DNA of 64,000 bases from the NCBI RefSeq assembly GCF_004310865.1, contig NZ_SIXI01000005.1:62001-126000 (forward strand). Reading direction: 5' to 3'. The number at the start of each line of letters is the position of its first letter. Position 1 is the first letter of the stretch. This stretch comes from Aquabacterium lacunae. Its GTDB lineage: Bacteria > Pseudomonadota > Gammaproteobacteria > Burkholderiales > Burkholderiaceae_C. The position numbers and the translations under genes are program-made. This document shows positions 35,014 to 44,344 of this stretch, piece after piece. The notes beneath the pieces are model-generated. The model worked only from the letters and a program-made list of their open reading frames with translations, made no database searches and was not told the origin of the DNA.

Positions 35014-35571
35014 TCAGTCGGGGCCCATCAGCTTGATGGGCGTGATCTCGACCGACTGATCGCCCTCGCTGACCCACACGGTGCCGTCCTGCACCGTGAC
35101 GGTCAGCTGCATGCTGCGCTGGGCCAGGGCGGCCAGGGCCTGGCTCTGCTCGGAGGGCACCTGCCACACCGTGAGCTTGTCGGTGCGGCTGACCTTGTTG
35201 ACGATGCCGTCGAACCAGATGGGCGTGCTGCTCTGGAAGGCCCACACCGTGACGCGCTGGGCGCGGCCACAGGCCTTGAGCAGGCGTTTGTCGTCGGGTT
35301 GACCCACCTCCACCCAATGCACGATCTCGTTGGAGAAGTTCTGGTGCCACAGGGCGGGTTCGTCGGGCTCCCACATGTCCTTGGCCAGCTCCAGCGTGCC
35401 TTCGCTGGTGTCGGCCGGCCAGCCCATGGCCAGGGCCAGCACACGGATCATCATCCGCTCGTCGGCCTCCGACGGGTGGCGCGCGATGGTCACGCTGGGG
35501 GCGTCGTACACATGGCGGTCCATGTCCGACAGTTGCAGGGCGGCTTTGTAGATGGTGGCTTTCAGGGCCAT
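35014..35571 (-). CDS. yaeQ: YaeQ family protein
   Basis: The 185-residue protein has the YaeQ opening MALKATIYKAALQLSDMDRH and the core DERMMIRVLALAM, GQPDDKRLLKACGRA and VWAFQSSTPIWFDG. The family adopts a PD-(D/E)XK nuclease-like fold, but its role is unclear; an early link to RfaH suppression was reported for E. coli. The candidate acidic/Gln-Pro-Asp-Asp-Lys site (GQPDDK) is present. The gene is monocistronic here. Confidence 0.9.
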   Translation of the reverse strand: MALKATIYKAALQLSDMDRHVYDAPSVTIARHPSEADERMMIRVLALAMGWPADTSEGTLELAKDMWEPDEPALWHQNFSNEIVHWVEVGQPDDKRLLKACGRAQRVTVWAFQSSTPIWFDGIVNKVSRTDKLTVWQVPSEQSQALAALAQRSMQLTVTVQDGTVWVSEGDQSVEITPIKLMGPD

Positions 35572-35696
35572 GGGGTATTCCGGGGCGTGGGTGCAGGCGC
35601 AGCGCGACCGGTGTCGCGCGCAAAGACGCGATCATCCCGCAAATTGAGCCCCCCCGTGACCCCCAGGCCGCAGGTGCGGGGCGCTTCATGAGCGGA

Positions 35697-36590
35697 TCAG
35701 GGGCGTGGGCCTTGCTGGATCAGCCAGCTTTGCAGTTCGCCCAGCACACGGGCCTTGTCAGGCTCGTTGAAGATTTCATGGGCCATGTCGGGGAACGGCA
35801 CGGTGTGGACACGGCCTGTGGACGCTGCACTGGCGGCGAACCGGGCAGCACCTGCGGGGCGCACGCAGCGGTCTGAACCGGCATACAGCAGCAGGGTCGG
35901 CACACGCCAGTGGGCCGCGCGGGCCTGGACCACTTCGACGGCCTCGACCATGAAGCGGGTCAGGCGGCCGGTGATGCGGTCGTGCACCAGGGCGTCATCG
36001 ACATAGTCTTTGACCACCGAGGCGTCGGAGCACACCCACTCGGGCTTGAGGCCGTTGCCCACGGCGACATCGGGTGTCAGGCGCCCCACGCTGGCCAGCA
36101 GGGCCTTCTGCACGCCGCTCATGCCCAGGTCGAGGGCGGGCGAGGACAGCACGCACAGGTCGATCGGGCGGCGCCACAGTGCGGTGGTTTCTTCGGGCTC
36201 GGCCAGGGCCGCCACGAAGCGCGCCGTGACCAGCCCGCCCATGCTGTGGCCCAGCACCGCCAGCGGCAGGCCGGGGTAGGCGGCGCGTGCGGTGTCGACG
36301 ACCGTGGCGAGGTCGTGCAGCAGGTCGTCGTCGGCGCGCAGGCCGCCGCGCGGGCCTGGGGTGCGGCCATGGCCCCGGTGGTCGTAGCCCACCACGGCCC
36401 AGCCTTGCTGGTTCAGATGGCGGGCCACATGGGCGTAGCGGCCGGCGTGCTCGCCCAGGCCGTGCACCAGCGTGACCACACCCCTGGCGGGCACAGGTGT
36501 GGACCAGTGGGTCAAGGCCAGCGCCAGGCCGTCACGGGCTTTCACGGAGGCAGGGACCTGCGGTGTGCAGGCCAGCATGTCAAAGGGCAT
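35697..36590 (-). CDS. Alpha/beta hydrolase, monoacylglycerol-lipase-like
   Basis: The 297-residue protein has the oxyanion motif LVHGLGEHAGRYAHVA, the nucleophile elbow GHSMGG, the acid in LYAGSDRCVRP and the His in MAHEIFNEPDK. This is the serine-aspartate-histidine set and layout of the Hydrolase_4/monoacylglycerol lipase group. It probably cleaves short acylglycerols or related esters in the cytosol. Its start overlaps the end of the isomerase gene by 11 bases, so the two are coupled. Confidence 0.87.
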   Translation of the reverse strand: MPFDMLACTPQVPASVKARDGLALALTHWSTPVPARGVVTLVHGLGEHAGRYAHVARHLNQQGWAVVGYDHRGHGRTPGPRGGLRADDDLLHDLATVVDTARAAYPGLPLAVLGHSMGGLVTARFVAALAEPEETTALWRRPIDLCVLSSPALDLGMSGVQKALLASVGRLTPDVAVGNGLKPEWVCSDASVVKDYVDDALVHDRITGRLTRFMVEAVEVVQARAAHWRVPTLLLYAGSDRCVRPAGAARFAASAASTGRVHTVPFPDMAHEIFNEPDKARVLGELQSWLIQQGPRP

Positions 36591-37458
36591 CGATGGATCC
36601 TGAGTCGGACATCCCCGGTGGCTTTTGTAGTGACCCTGGCAATGTGTCCAACCAGGTCAGTCCCGAGGATGTGCCGCCAGGTTGGATCTTGCGGGGCCGG
36701 TATTCCAGCCCGATCCAACCACCATAGCCCAGCCTTTGCACTTCTTCAAGCACATGAACATAGGAGAGCTCGCCTTGGCCGGGCTCGCCCCGATCCGGCA
36801 CCGCTGCGATCTGCAGATGCCCCACGCGCCCTGTGGGCAGGTACTGCCGCAGCTTCATGGTCACATCGCCTTCGACGATCTGGCAGTGGTACAGGTCCAT
36901 CTGCACCTGAAGGGCGGGTGAGCCGATGGTCTGCACAACGGCATGGGCCTCGGCCTGCAGCTGCAGCAGGTAACCGGGCATGTCGCGCGGGTTGATCGGC
37001 TCGATCATCAGGGTCACGCCGGCCTGCTCGGCCTGCTCGGCCGCCCAGCCCAGTTGCTGAAGGTACAGGGCGCGCGCGTGCTGGCGCTCTTCCAGGGTGG
37101 GGGCCACGCACAGGCCGGCCATCACATGCACCCGAGGGCACATGAGGCGCTGTGCGCGTGCCAGGGCCTCGTCGATGCTGCGCCGGAAGTCGGCTTCGCG
37201 TCCGGGCAGGCACGCCAGGCCCCGGTCGCCCTGGGCCCAGTCACCCGGACGGGCATTGAACAGCACCAGCTGCAGGCCGGTGTCGCGCAAGCGCGCTGCC
37301 ACTTCGGCCTCGTCGTGTTCGTGCGGGAACAGGCATTCCACGCCGGCAAAGCCGTCTCGGGCCGCGGCCTCGAAGCGGTCAAGGAAGGGCAGGTCGGTGT
37401 ACAGCCACGACAGGTTCGCGGCCAGGTTCAGCACCAATGCATTCGGGGGCACTTTCAT
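36580..37458 (-). CDS. Hydroxypyruvate isomerase / 2-oxo-tetronate isomerase family (TIM barrel)
   Basis: The 292-residue AP-endonuclease-2-like TIM-barrel isomerase has metal-binding Glu residues in MIEPINPRDMPGY and GLEYRP, an Asp-His pair in QMDLYHCQIVEGD and the family start LAANLSWLYTDLPFLDRF. Hyi converts hydroxypyruvate to tartronate semialdehyde; the related OtnI acts on 2-oxo-tetronate. No gcl or glxR partner is adjacent, so the pathway cannot be fixed. It is coupled to the downstream hydrolase gene by overlap. Confidence 0.85.
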   Translation of the reverse strand: MKVPPNALVLNLAANLSWLYTDLPFLDRFEAAARDGFAGVECLFPHEHDEAEVAARLRDTGLQLVLFNARPGDWAQGDRGLACLPGREADFRRSIDEALARAQRLMCPRVHVMAGLCVAPTLEERQHARALYLQQLGWAAEQAEQAGVTLMIEPINPRDMPGYLLQLQAEAHAVVQTIGSPALQVQMDLYHCQIVEGDVTMKLRQYLPTGRVGHLQIAAVPDRGEPGQGELSYVHVLEEVQRLGYGGWIGLEYRPRKIQPGGTSSGLTWLDTLPGSLQKPPGMSDSGSIDAL

Positions 37459-37496
37459 GCCCCCGAAGCCTACCCGAAACCGCTGGGCGGTTCAGT

Positions 37497-38945
37497 TCAG
37501 AAGGTTTCCCAGTCGTCGTCGGCCGGTGCACTGGTGGCGGCCGGCGGGGCGGACCGTGCGGCGGGGGCTGTCGTGGCAGTTGGCGTGCCACCCGGCTTGG
37601 GCAGGGCTTTGACCGTGGGCTTGTCTGCCGCCTTCAGCGCGGGGGCGCTGGCGGGCGGCGCCGTGACCACTGGAGTGACCTGACGTGCACTGGTCTGGGC
37701 CTGCTGGATCACCGAGGCCGTGTGCAGGCGAGCGCTGTGGCCCAGGCCGTTGCTGCCACCCACTCGGAAGGAGGACACCGCCTGCGCCAGGCGACCGGCC
37801 TGGTCTTTCAGGCTTTCGGCGGCGGCGGCCGATTCTTCCACCAGGGCGGCGTTTTGCTGCGTCATCTGGTCGAGTTCGTTCACCGAGCGGTTCACCGAGG
37901 CAATGCCATCGCTCTGTTCCGAAGCGGCGGCGCTGATCTCGCCAATGATGTCGGACACGCGCTGCACGCTGGTCAGGATCTCCTGCATCGAGCTGCCGGC
38001 GTCCTTCACCAGGCGCGAGCCCGATTCCACCTTTTCAGACGAGGCGCTGATCAGGGTCTTGATCTCCTTGGCGGCGTTGGCGCTGCGCTGGGCCAGCGAT
38101 CGCACCTCGCCGGCCACCACGGCGAAGCCGCGGCCCTGTTCACCGGCGCGCGCGGCTTCCACCGCGGCGTTCAGCGCCAGGATGTTGGTCTGGAAGGCGA
38201 TGCCGTCGATCACGGTGATGATTTCGTTGATCTTGCGGCTGGCACCGTCGATCTCGGCCATGTTGGCCACCACCTGCGAGACGATGCTTTCGCCGCGCTG
38301 GGCCGCCGTGGCCGCGCTGGAGGCCATCTGGTTGGCCTGCGTGGCCGAGTCGGCGCTCTGGCGCACGGTGCCGGTCAGTTGCTCCATGGCGCTGGCGGCC
38401 TGCTGCAGGTTCGAGGCGGTGTTCTCGGTGCGGTGCGACAGGTCCTGGTTGCCGCTGGCGATCTCGCTGGAGGCCGTGGTGATCGAGTCGGTCGCGCTGC
38501 GGATGGTGCCGATGGTGTCGCGCAGGCGGTCGGCGGTCAGCAGCAGGGCGCCTTTGAGCGAGGTGTCGCCGGGCTCGGCGCGGCCAGCCTGCAGTTCGAG
38601 GTCGCCTTCGGCCACACGCTGCAGCCAGTCGCGCAGGGTGCCGGGCTCTTCGCCCAGGTCGCGCCACAGGGCACGGCCCAGGCGCATCGACAGGAAGCCG
38701 ATGCTGGCCAGGATGACGCCGCCGATCAGCACGCTGGCCCACACGAGCTGGCTGATCTGGCCGTGCACGGCCTCGTGGGCGGCCTGGTAGGCGGCTTTCT
38801 GTTCGGTGCTTCCCTGTGACAGGGCTCCGAGCTTGTCGAAGGCCTCGGTGGTCTGGCCGGCCAGCACCAGCACCACGGCCAGGCCGATCACCAGCAACAC
38901 GGCCGTGCTGATGGGCAGCATCCAGATGCGTGATTTCAGGTTCAT
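37497..38945 (-). CDS. Methyl-accepting chemotaxis protein with C-terminal WETF tether
   Basis: The 482-residue receptor has two membrane helices (about 9-29 and 68-88) enclosing only about 40 periplasmic residues, so there is no full ligand domain. A HAMP-like region and the signalling hairpin [20 protein letters not shown] follow. A Pro/Ala-rich linker (about 415-475) ends in DDDWETF. The terminal W-E-T-F matches the CheR/CheB docking pentapeptide (NWETF) of E. coli Tsr/Tar. It may report energy state or work with another receptor. It is divergent from the transporter at 39076. Confidence 0.9.
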   Translation of the reverse strand: MNLKSRIWMLPISTAVLLVIGLAVVLVLAGQTTEAFDKLGALSQGSTEQKAAYQAAHEAVHGQISQLVWASVLIGGVILASIGFLSMRLGRALWRDLGEEPGTLRDWLQRVAEGDLELQAGRAEPGDTSLKGALLLTADRLRDTIGTIRSATDSITTASSEIASGNQDLSHRTENTASNLQQAASAMEQLTGTVRQSADSATQANQMASSAATAAQRGESIVSQVVANMAEIDGASRKINEIITVIDGIAFQTNILALNAAVEAARAGEQGRGFAVVAGEVRSLAQRSANAAKEIKTLISASSEKVESGSRLVKDAGSSMQEILTSVQRVSDIIGEISAAASEQSDGIASVNRSVNELDQMTQQNAALVEESAAAAESLKDQAGRLAQAVSSFRVGGSNGLGHSARLHTASVIQQAQTSARQVTPVVTAPPASAPALKAADKPTVKALPKPGGTPTATTAPAARSAPPAATSAPADDDWETF

Positions 38946-39062
38946 GGGGAGGGCTCCACTTTCGCAATGGGCGCCAACGGCGCTACGTCGCTCTTATCGG
39001 CATGCTGCACCGGGGCTTGAATGGCCGATCGTTCAAACAGCCGGGTGCGAGCACCCTGTCTC

Positions 39063-39068
39063 TAGAAT
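39063..39068 (+). promoter_or_regulatory. Possible -10 box (TAGAAT) just before the AmpG-like gene
   Basis: TAGAAT ends seven bases before the ATG at 39076. This suggests a leaderless or nearly leaderless transcript if functional. No strong -35 is visible. Confidence 0.35.
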
Positions 39069-39075
39069 GCCCGGC

Positions 39076-40638
39076 ATGACCGCCACCACCGCTGCGCCCG
39101 CCGAGGCGCGCCCTCTGCATCGCCAGTTCCTGTTCTGGGTGGGCCTGCTGTATTTCTCCGAGGGCCTGCCCCTGGGGATCTTTTTTGATCTGTTCCCGGT
39201 GCATTTGCGCCAGGCGGGCGCCAGCCCCTCCGAGATCGGTCTGCTCAGCCTGCTGGGCCTGGCCTGGACGGTGAAGTTCCTGTGGGCCCCGCTGGTGGAC
39301 GCCTGGCGGGCCCACCGCCGCTGGATGGCCGCAGCCAACTTCGGCATGGCGGCCGTGCTGGCCACCCTGGCCATGGACCCGGCCGCTCTGGGCAGTGGCG
39401 CCACCTGGCCCTGGGTGCTGCTGGCCGGCTTCACGCTGCTGTCGGCCACCAACGACATCGCCACCGACGGCTACACCATCGAGCAGCTCAACTCGGGGCA
39501 GTTCGGCGTGGCCAACGGCCTGCGCATCGGCATGTACCGCGTGGGCATGCTGGCAGCGGGCGGTTTGCTGGTGGTGGCGGGCTGGGCCGGCACCTCCGGC
39601 AGCCCCAACTGGGCGGCCGCCTATGGCCTGGGCGCGGCTTTGCTGATCACCAATGGCCTGCTGGCCCTGCTGGCGCCACCGCAGCCGCCCCAGGCGCCAC
39701 GGCCCCTGGCCGCCGACGGTTCGCCCCCCGGCGGGCTGGCCGAAGAATGGCGCCTGCTGCGCCAGCAGCCGCTCTGGCTGGCCGCGCTGGGCCTGGTGCT
39801 GGCCGGCCTGCTGTGGCCGGTGCTGAACCCGGTGGGCAAGGCCCTGGGCTGGGGCTGGGTGGCCACCTTCGGCGGCACCTGGTGGTTCAAGGGCGCACTG
39901 CCCGTGGGCCTGATGCTGCTGGGCAGCGTGCTGATGGTGCAGGCCGCACGGCGCCCCGGTGCCCAGGTGATGGCCGATGGCCCCATGTTCGGCGCCTGGG
40001 TCAGCCTGCTGGGGCGCGCCGGCATGGCGCCGGTGCTGCTGTTCATCCTGCTGTTCAAGCTGGGCGATGCGGCCATGGGCTTCATGGTCAAACCCTTCTG
40101 GGTCGATGCCGGCTTCACGCCGGCCCAGATCGGCCTGGTGTCGGTGAATGTGGGCCTGGGCCTGTCGATCGCCGGGGGGCTGGTCGGTGGCTGGTACGTG
40201 GACCGTGTGGGCGTGTTCAAGGGCTTGTGGGTGCTGGGGCTGGCCCAGGCCCTGTCCAACCTGGGTTACGCCGCGGCCGCCCATGTGGTGCCGCATGCGC
40301 TGGCGGGAACGGCGAACGTGGGAGGCGCTGTGCCAATCGAGTTCCAGGCCTTCGTGTACGGTGCCAGTGCGCTGGAAAGCTTCACCGGGGGGCTGGGCAC
40401 AGGGGCTTTCATGGCCTTCCTGATGGGCATCACCGACAAGCGACGCGCCACCACCGAGTACGCCATCTTGTCGTCCATCTTCGCGTTTTCGCGTGCGGTG
40501 GCCGGCTGGGCGGGCGGTCTGGGCGTCGAGCACATGGGCTACGCCACCTTCTTTGCCCTGACCTTCCTGCTGTCTTTCCCGGCCTATGGCCTCCTGCCTC
40601 AAGTGCGGCGTATGCTTTCTTCGCAGGGCGTGCGTTAA
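39076..40638 (+). CDS. AmpG-like MFS transporter
   Basis: The 520-residue protein has about 12-14 membrane helices. The opening (FLFWVGLLYFSEGLPLGIFFD, then FPVHLRQAGASPSEIGLL) and the motif LLSATNDIATDGYTIEQL match the AmpG/PAT branch of the MFS. Relatives import anhydro-muropeptides or export acetyl-CoA; the substrate here is unknown. An ATG three codons upstream (39067) is possible, but the TAGAAT box overlapping it favours 39076. An M48 protease follows 35 bases later. Confidence 0.82.
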   Translation: MTATTAAPAEARPLHRQFLFWVGLLYFSEGLPLGIFFDLFPVHLRQAGASPSEIGLLSLLGLAWTVKFLWAPLVDAWRAHRRWMAAANFGMAAVLATLAMDPAALGSGATWPWVLLAGFTLLSATNDIATDGYTIEQLNSGQFGVANGLRIGMYRVGMLAAGGLLVVAGWAGTSGSPNWAAAYGLGAALLITNGLLALLAPPQPPQAPRPLAADGSPPGGLAEEWRLLRQQPLWLAALGLVLAGLLWPVLNPVGKALGWGWVATFGGTWWFKGALPVGLMLLGSVLMVQAARRPGAQVMADGPMFGAWVSLLGRAGMAPVLLFILLFKLGDAAMGFMVKPFWVDAGFTPAQIGLVSVNVGLGLSIAGGLVGGWYVDRVGVFKGLWVLGLAQALSNLGYAAAAHVVPHALAGTANVGGAVPIEFQAFVYGASALESFTGGLGTGAFMAFLMGITDKRRATTEYAILSSIFAFSRAVAGWAGGLGVEHMGYATFFALTFLLSFPAYGLLPQVRRMLSSQGVR

Positions 40639-40673
40639 GCCTTCAGTGGCCCACTTTTTTGCGTTTTCACACC

Positions 40674-41642
40674 ATGAACCCGAACCGATTCGCTTTGTGT
40701 TTCAAGCCCGCCGTGGCCACGCTGGCCGTGGCAGCCGCCCTGGCCGGCGCCACGCCAGGGGCCTGGGCCCGCGAGGGGGTGGAAGTGGGCAAGCAGTCTG
40801 GCTTCACGCGCCTGGTGTCGGCCGATCAGGTCGAGCAGGCCGCCGCGGCCCAGTACACCCAGATGACCACACAGGCCTCGCAGCAGGGCGTGCTGCTGCC
40901 GGCCAACCACCCGCAGTCGGTGCGCTTGCGTGCCATTGCCCAGCGCATGATCCCTTTCGCGCTGGAGTGGAACAAGCGCGCGCCCCAATGGCGTTGGGAA
41001 GTGAGCGTGGTGCAGTCCAAGGAGCTGAACGCCTTCTGCATGCCCGGCGGCAAGATCGTGTTCTACACAGGCATCCTGGAGCAGCTCAAGCTGACCGACG
41101 ACGAGGTGGCCATGATCATGGGCCACGAGATGGCCCACGCCCTGCGTGAACACGCCCGCGAGCGCATGGGCAAGACCGCGGCCACCCGCATCGGGGCCAA
41201 CCTGCTGTCGGGCCTGCTGGGCCTGGGCAGTGTGGGCGACACCGTGCTGAACATGGGGGGGCAGCTGCTGACCCTGAAGTTCAGCCGCGAAGACGAATCC
41301 GAGGCCGATCTGGTGGGCATGGAGCTGGCCGCCCGCACCGGCTATGACCCGCGTGCCGGGGTGTCGCTGTGGAACAAGATGGCCGCAGCCTCCAAGGGCG
41401 CGCCCCCGCAGTTCCTGTCCACCCACCCTTCAAGCAGCACCCGCATCCAGGAGATCCAGGCCAACCTGGGCAAGGTGCAGCCGCTGTTCGAGCGTGCGCC
41501 CAAGCCTGCTCAGCGCTGGGATGCGCCCAGCCGCACGGGGGGCCTGCAGGGGGGCGAAGTGCTGGCCTATTGGGGGCGTGCGGTGCAGTCCCCTCTGGCC
41601 GAGCGACAAGAGATGGGGGCTTTTCATGGGCACGCTCATTGA
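40674..41642 (+). CDS. Secreted M48-family metalloprotease
   Basis: The 322-residue protein has a signal peptide ending near TPGAWAREG (about 32). The zinc motif HEMAH is at 151-155 in MGHEMAHALREHARERM, with the third ligand Glu in SREDESEADLVGMELA. This is the YcaL/LoiP/BepA-like M48B group acting in periplasmic protein quality control. The last 25 or so residues (after QGGEVLAYW) run into an intergenic palindrome and look unlike the family. The native end may therefore have been extended by insertion of that element or a frame change. A bacterial TPS locus starts 182 bases later. Confidence 0.88.
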   Translation: MNPNRFALCFKPAVATLAVAAALAGATPGAWAREGVEVGKQSGFTRLVSADQVEQAAAAQYTQMTTQASQQGVLLPANHPQSVRLRAIAQRMIPFALEWNKRAPQWRWEVSVVQSKELNAFCMPGGKIVFYTGILEQLKLTDDEVAMIMGHEMAHALREHARERMGKTAATRIGANLLSGLLGLGSVGDTVLNMGGQLLTLKFSREDESEADLVGMELAARTGYDPRAGVSLWNKMAAASKGAPPQFLSTHPSSSTRIQEIQANLGKVQPLFERAPKPAQRWDAPSRTGGLQGGEVLAYWGRAVQSPLAERQEMGAFHGHAH

Positions 41643-41824
41643 GGGGGCGCAACCCCCTTGAGTGGGTTGCGAGCCTCGTTTCCCCCCTCCATCTAAGGGG
41701 TAATGGGTCCGAAAGCCCTTTGAAGTTCGTTCGATGCCTGTCGGGGAATGACTGCAGTTCATAAACTCCGCGACTGACAGAGGGGGCGCATGTGCGCCGC
41801 CACAGTTGGTTTTCGGGAGTACCC
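41643..41824. repeat. Intergenic palindromes between M48 protease and tpsB
   Basis: CGCAACCC pairs with GGGTTGCG (41648-41655 and 41664-41671), and GGCGCA-TG-TGCGCC (41785-41798) is a perfect inverted repeat. CCCCCTTGAG and CCCCCCTC-type tracts resemble a C-rich/G-rich tract at 9080-9095. They look like dispersed REP-like elements common in Burkholderiales intergenic DNA. No gene is visible here. Confidence 0.5.
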
Positions 41825-43510
41825 ATGAATTTCAGTGTGCGCCAGGGCCTGGCGAAGGGGGCTTCGCCAAGCATGCATCGGACCCGCCAGCTTGCCTGGG
41901 TCTGCAGTGCTTTGATGGGCTGTTCGTCCCTGTCGATGGCGCAGGTGCCAACGCAGCCCTCGGTGTCTCCGTCGTCTGATCCCTCCTTGATCCTGCGGCA
42001 AGGCAACCAGCCTCCTCGTGAGCCTGTCGCCCCATCGACCTCCGAGCCGGCTCGGCCCACGCTCACGCCACCGCCCAAGGCGCCAACCGGTGAAGCCGCG
42101 CCCAAGGTCGTGCGGTTTGTGTTGAACCGGATCGAACTGACCCCGTCCAGGCTGCTGCCTGAGGCCACTTTGGCTCAGGCCTGGGCTGGTCAGGTGGGAC
42201 AAGAGGTAACGATCCAGGACATCCGCGCCATCGTTGCCCGCATCAATCAGATCTACTGGGATGCCGGGCATTACGCCGCGCTGGCCAGCCTGCCCGCCCA
42301 GAAAATCGCCGACGGTGTGCTCAAGATCAACCTGGTCGAGGGCACGGTCGAAAAGGTGAAGGTTGAATCAGAAGACCCCCGCGTGGTCAGTCTGGCCGAC
42401 GATGTGCTGGGGCTGGCAGCCGGCGAGCTTTTCGTGGGTCCCGCCGTGCAGTCGCGACTGGCACGATTCAACCGTGGTTCGGACACACGCTTTTTTGCAG
42501 CGCTGTTGCCCGGCAGCCAGCCAGGCACCACCGAGGTGGTGGCACAGGTGGAGCTGGCCCCCAAGTACGACCTGGCCGTCGCACTCCACAACGAAGCGAC
42601 CGACAGCCTGGGCCGCAATCAGCTGGACGTGTCAGGCTATGTGAGGCGCCTGTTGTCCCCCGCCGACCGGCTGGGTGCCATCGTGCAGAACACCGAAGGC
42701 TCGCTCAACGCCCTGGTGCTGTACTCGGTGCCGGTGCACTGGTCGGGCTTGCGCTTCGGCGCGTCGGCGTCGTCCGGCTCGACCAGCACCACCGATTCCG
42801 GGCTGGGGCAGTTGAAGGTGGAGGGCCGTTCCAACGTCTTGGGCCTGAGCCTGACCCAGCCCCTGCCCGCCTGGCGCAACTGGGAGGTGGACCTGTCGCT
42901 GAACGCGCAGCGCATCCAGTCGAACACCAAGGTTGACGGGGTGTCGCTTGGCGATGCCCGCACCAGCCTGTACTCGCTCGGGGTGCAGAGCGTGTACCGC
43001 AGCCCAGGGCACCTGGTCAGTGTGTACACCGCGATCAACAGTGGGACCTACGAACCGCCTTTCCGTGAAAGCCGCCGCCTGAGCACCTTCAACAGCAACG
43101 GCTCGTGGGCTTGGGTGCTCAATGACCAATGGTGGCTGAACACCCGTGCCGGCTTGCAGCTCACGTCTGACACCGACGTGCCCGCCACCGTGAAGTTCTC
43201 ATTGGGCAACCCCACCGATGTGCGTGGCTACCCGGCCTCGGTGGTGTTCGGCGACCGTGGTTTGTTTGTGTCGCTGGAAGCGCATCGCCGATTCGCGAAC
43301 AACCTCGACGTGTTCGGCTTCCTGGACAACGGCACCACCACCACCGCGGGGGTGCCGAGGCAAAACCTGAGCAGCCTGGGCCTGGGACTGACCAAGGCCT
43401 GGGGGCGCCAGTGGAGCCTGTCGGGCAGCCTGGCCCACCCCCTCAAGGACACCGTACCGGGGCAGTCATCGCTGCGCGCGCTGGTTCGCTTGACCTGGCA
43501 ATTTGAGTGA
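41825..43510 (+). CDS. Two-partner secretion outer-membrane transporter (TpsB, ShlB/FhaC family)
   Basis: The 561-residue protein has an N-terminal export signal (cleavage likely after SLSMA, about residue 39), a Pro-rich linker and one clear POTRA domain (about 97-182: FVLNRIELTPSRLLPEAT...DGVLKINLVEGTVEKV). A C-terminal beta-barrel (about 250-561) follows, with the Omp85-superfamily motif VRGY at 466-469. The last residues (VRLTWQFE) end a strand. It should secrete the TpsA encoded downstream. The start at 41825 gives a normal signal peptide. The stop overlaps a possible GTG start of the SapC-family gene. Confidence 0.9.
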   Translation: MNFSVRQGLAKGASPSMHRTRQLAWVCSALMGCSSLSMAQVPTQPSVSPSSDPSLILRQGNQPPREPVAPSTSEPARPTLTPPPKAPTGEAAPKVVRFVLNRIELTPSRLLPEATLAQAWAGQVGQEVTIQDIRAIVARINQIYWDAGHYAALASLPAQKIADGVLKINLVEGTVEKVKVESEDPRVVSLADDVLGLAAGELFVGPAVQSRLARFNRGSDTRFFAALLPGSQPGTTEVVAQVELAPKYDLAVALHNEATDSLGRNQLDVSGYVRRLLSPADRLGAIVQNTEGSLNALVLYSVPVHWSGLRFGASASSGSTSTTDSGLGQLKVEGRSNVLGLSLTQPLPAWRNWEVDLSLNAQRIQSNTKVDGVSLGDARTSLYSLGVQSVYRSPGHLVSVYTAINSGTYEPPFRESRRLSTFNSNGSWAWVLNDQWWLNTRAGLQLTSDTDVPATVKFSLGNPTDVRGYPASVVFGDRGLFVSLEAHRRFANNLDVFGFLDNGTTTTAGVPRQNLSSLGLGLTKAWGRQWSLSGSLAHPLKDTVPGQSSLRALVRLTWQFE

Positions 43511-43515
43511 ACGCC

Positions 43516-44325
43516 ATGAAAACCATGATGATTTTCGAGCGCCTGGTGAACTTGCACCGTGAGCGCCACCGCCGCCTCCGTCTGGACCCTGCCCGCGTAG
43601 ACCACAGCTTCGCCCAGCACACGAATTCAGTGCCACTGGCCATGGAGGAGGTGCCCGATGCCGCGCTGTTTTACCCCTGTGTGTTCATCGAGCGCGAAGG
43701 CACTCACGCCATGACCGCCTTGCTGGGTTTGCGCGCCCAGCAGAACCTGTTCGTGGGCGCTGACAAGCAGTGGCTGGCTGACACCTATGTGCCAGCGCAC
43801 GTGCGCCGTTACCCGTTTGCCCTGGCTGAAACGCCGACCCCTGACAACTTCCTGATCTGTCTGGACGAAGCCTGTGCGGGCCTGGGTGATACCGAGGGCC
43901 AGCCCCTGTTCCTGGACGATGCCGCCGAAGGCCCCTTGCTGGCCGAAGTGCGTACCTTCTTGCTGAACCTGCATCAGGCATTCGTTCGCAGCAACGCCTG
44001 GTGCAAGGAAGTGGCCGAACTGGGTCTGCTGACCCCGCGCGCGCTCACCTGGACCGACCACCGAGGCGAGTCGCAGGAGCTGTCGGGCTTTCTGGCCATC
44101 GACGAAGAACGCTTGCGCGCCTTGCCGACCGAGGTGACGCAGCGCTGGATGAGCACAGGGCAGATGGCCGTGGCCTGGGCCCACCTGCTGTCCCTTGGTC
44201 ATGCGCGCACCCTGGCTGCTCGCCAGAAGCTGGTCGATCTCGCCCAGCCTGCCTCTGCGACCCAGTTGCCGGCTGAGCCGGCTGCGGAGGCCTCCCAGGC
44301 CACCGACCCCTCGCCTGCTGTTTGA
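43516..44325 (+). CDS. SapC-family protein
   Basis: The 269-residue soluble protein without signal peptide resembles the SapC family (PF07277). The features are VDHSFAQHTNSVPLAMEEVPDAALFYPCVFI near the start, then LLGLRAQQNLFV and YVPAHVRRYPFALAE. The central part carries FLICLDEACAGL and ends with a helical region and an Ala/Pro-rich tail. SapC was named beside Campylobacter S-layer genes, and its biochemistry is unknown. It is tightly placed between tpsB and tpsA (ATG six bases after the tpsB stop, tpsA 19 bases after its stop). A role in production or secretion of the giant adhesin is therefore likely but unproven. An overlapping GTG start at 43507 is possible. Confidence 0.82.
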   Translation: MKTMMIFERLVNLHRERHRRLRLDPARVDHSFAQHTNSVPLAMEEVPDAALFYPCVFIEREGTHAMTALLGLRAQQNLFVGADKQWLADTYVPAHVRRYPFALAETPTPDNFLICLDEACAGLGDTEGQPLFLDDAAEGPLLAEVRTFLLNLHQAFVRSNAWCKEVAELGLLTPRALTWTDHRGESQELSGFLAIDEERLRALPTEVTQRWMSTGQMAVAWAHLLSLGHARTLAARQKLVDLAQPASATQLPAEPAAEASQATDPSPAV

Positions 44326-44344
44326 TTGCCTGAAGGTTGCTGCC

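Noticed and set aside
39282-40673. Long in-frame extension upstream of the M48 protease
   Set aside because: It overlaps the AmpG-like gene in another frame and its product is unstructured Gly/Ala/Arg; the protease signal peptide begins at 40674.
41915-41950. LMGC in the TpsB signal region as a lipoprotein box
   Set aside because: Met at the second position is atypical and TpsB proteins are not lipoproteins; a normal cleavage site (SLSMA) follows.
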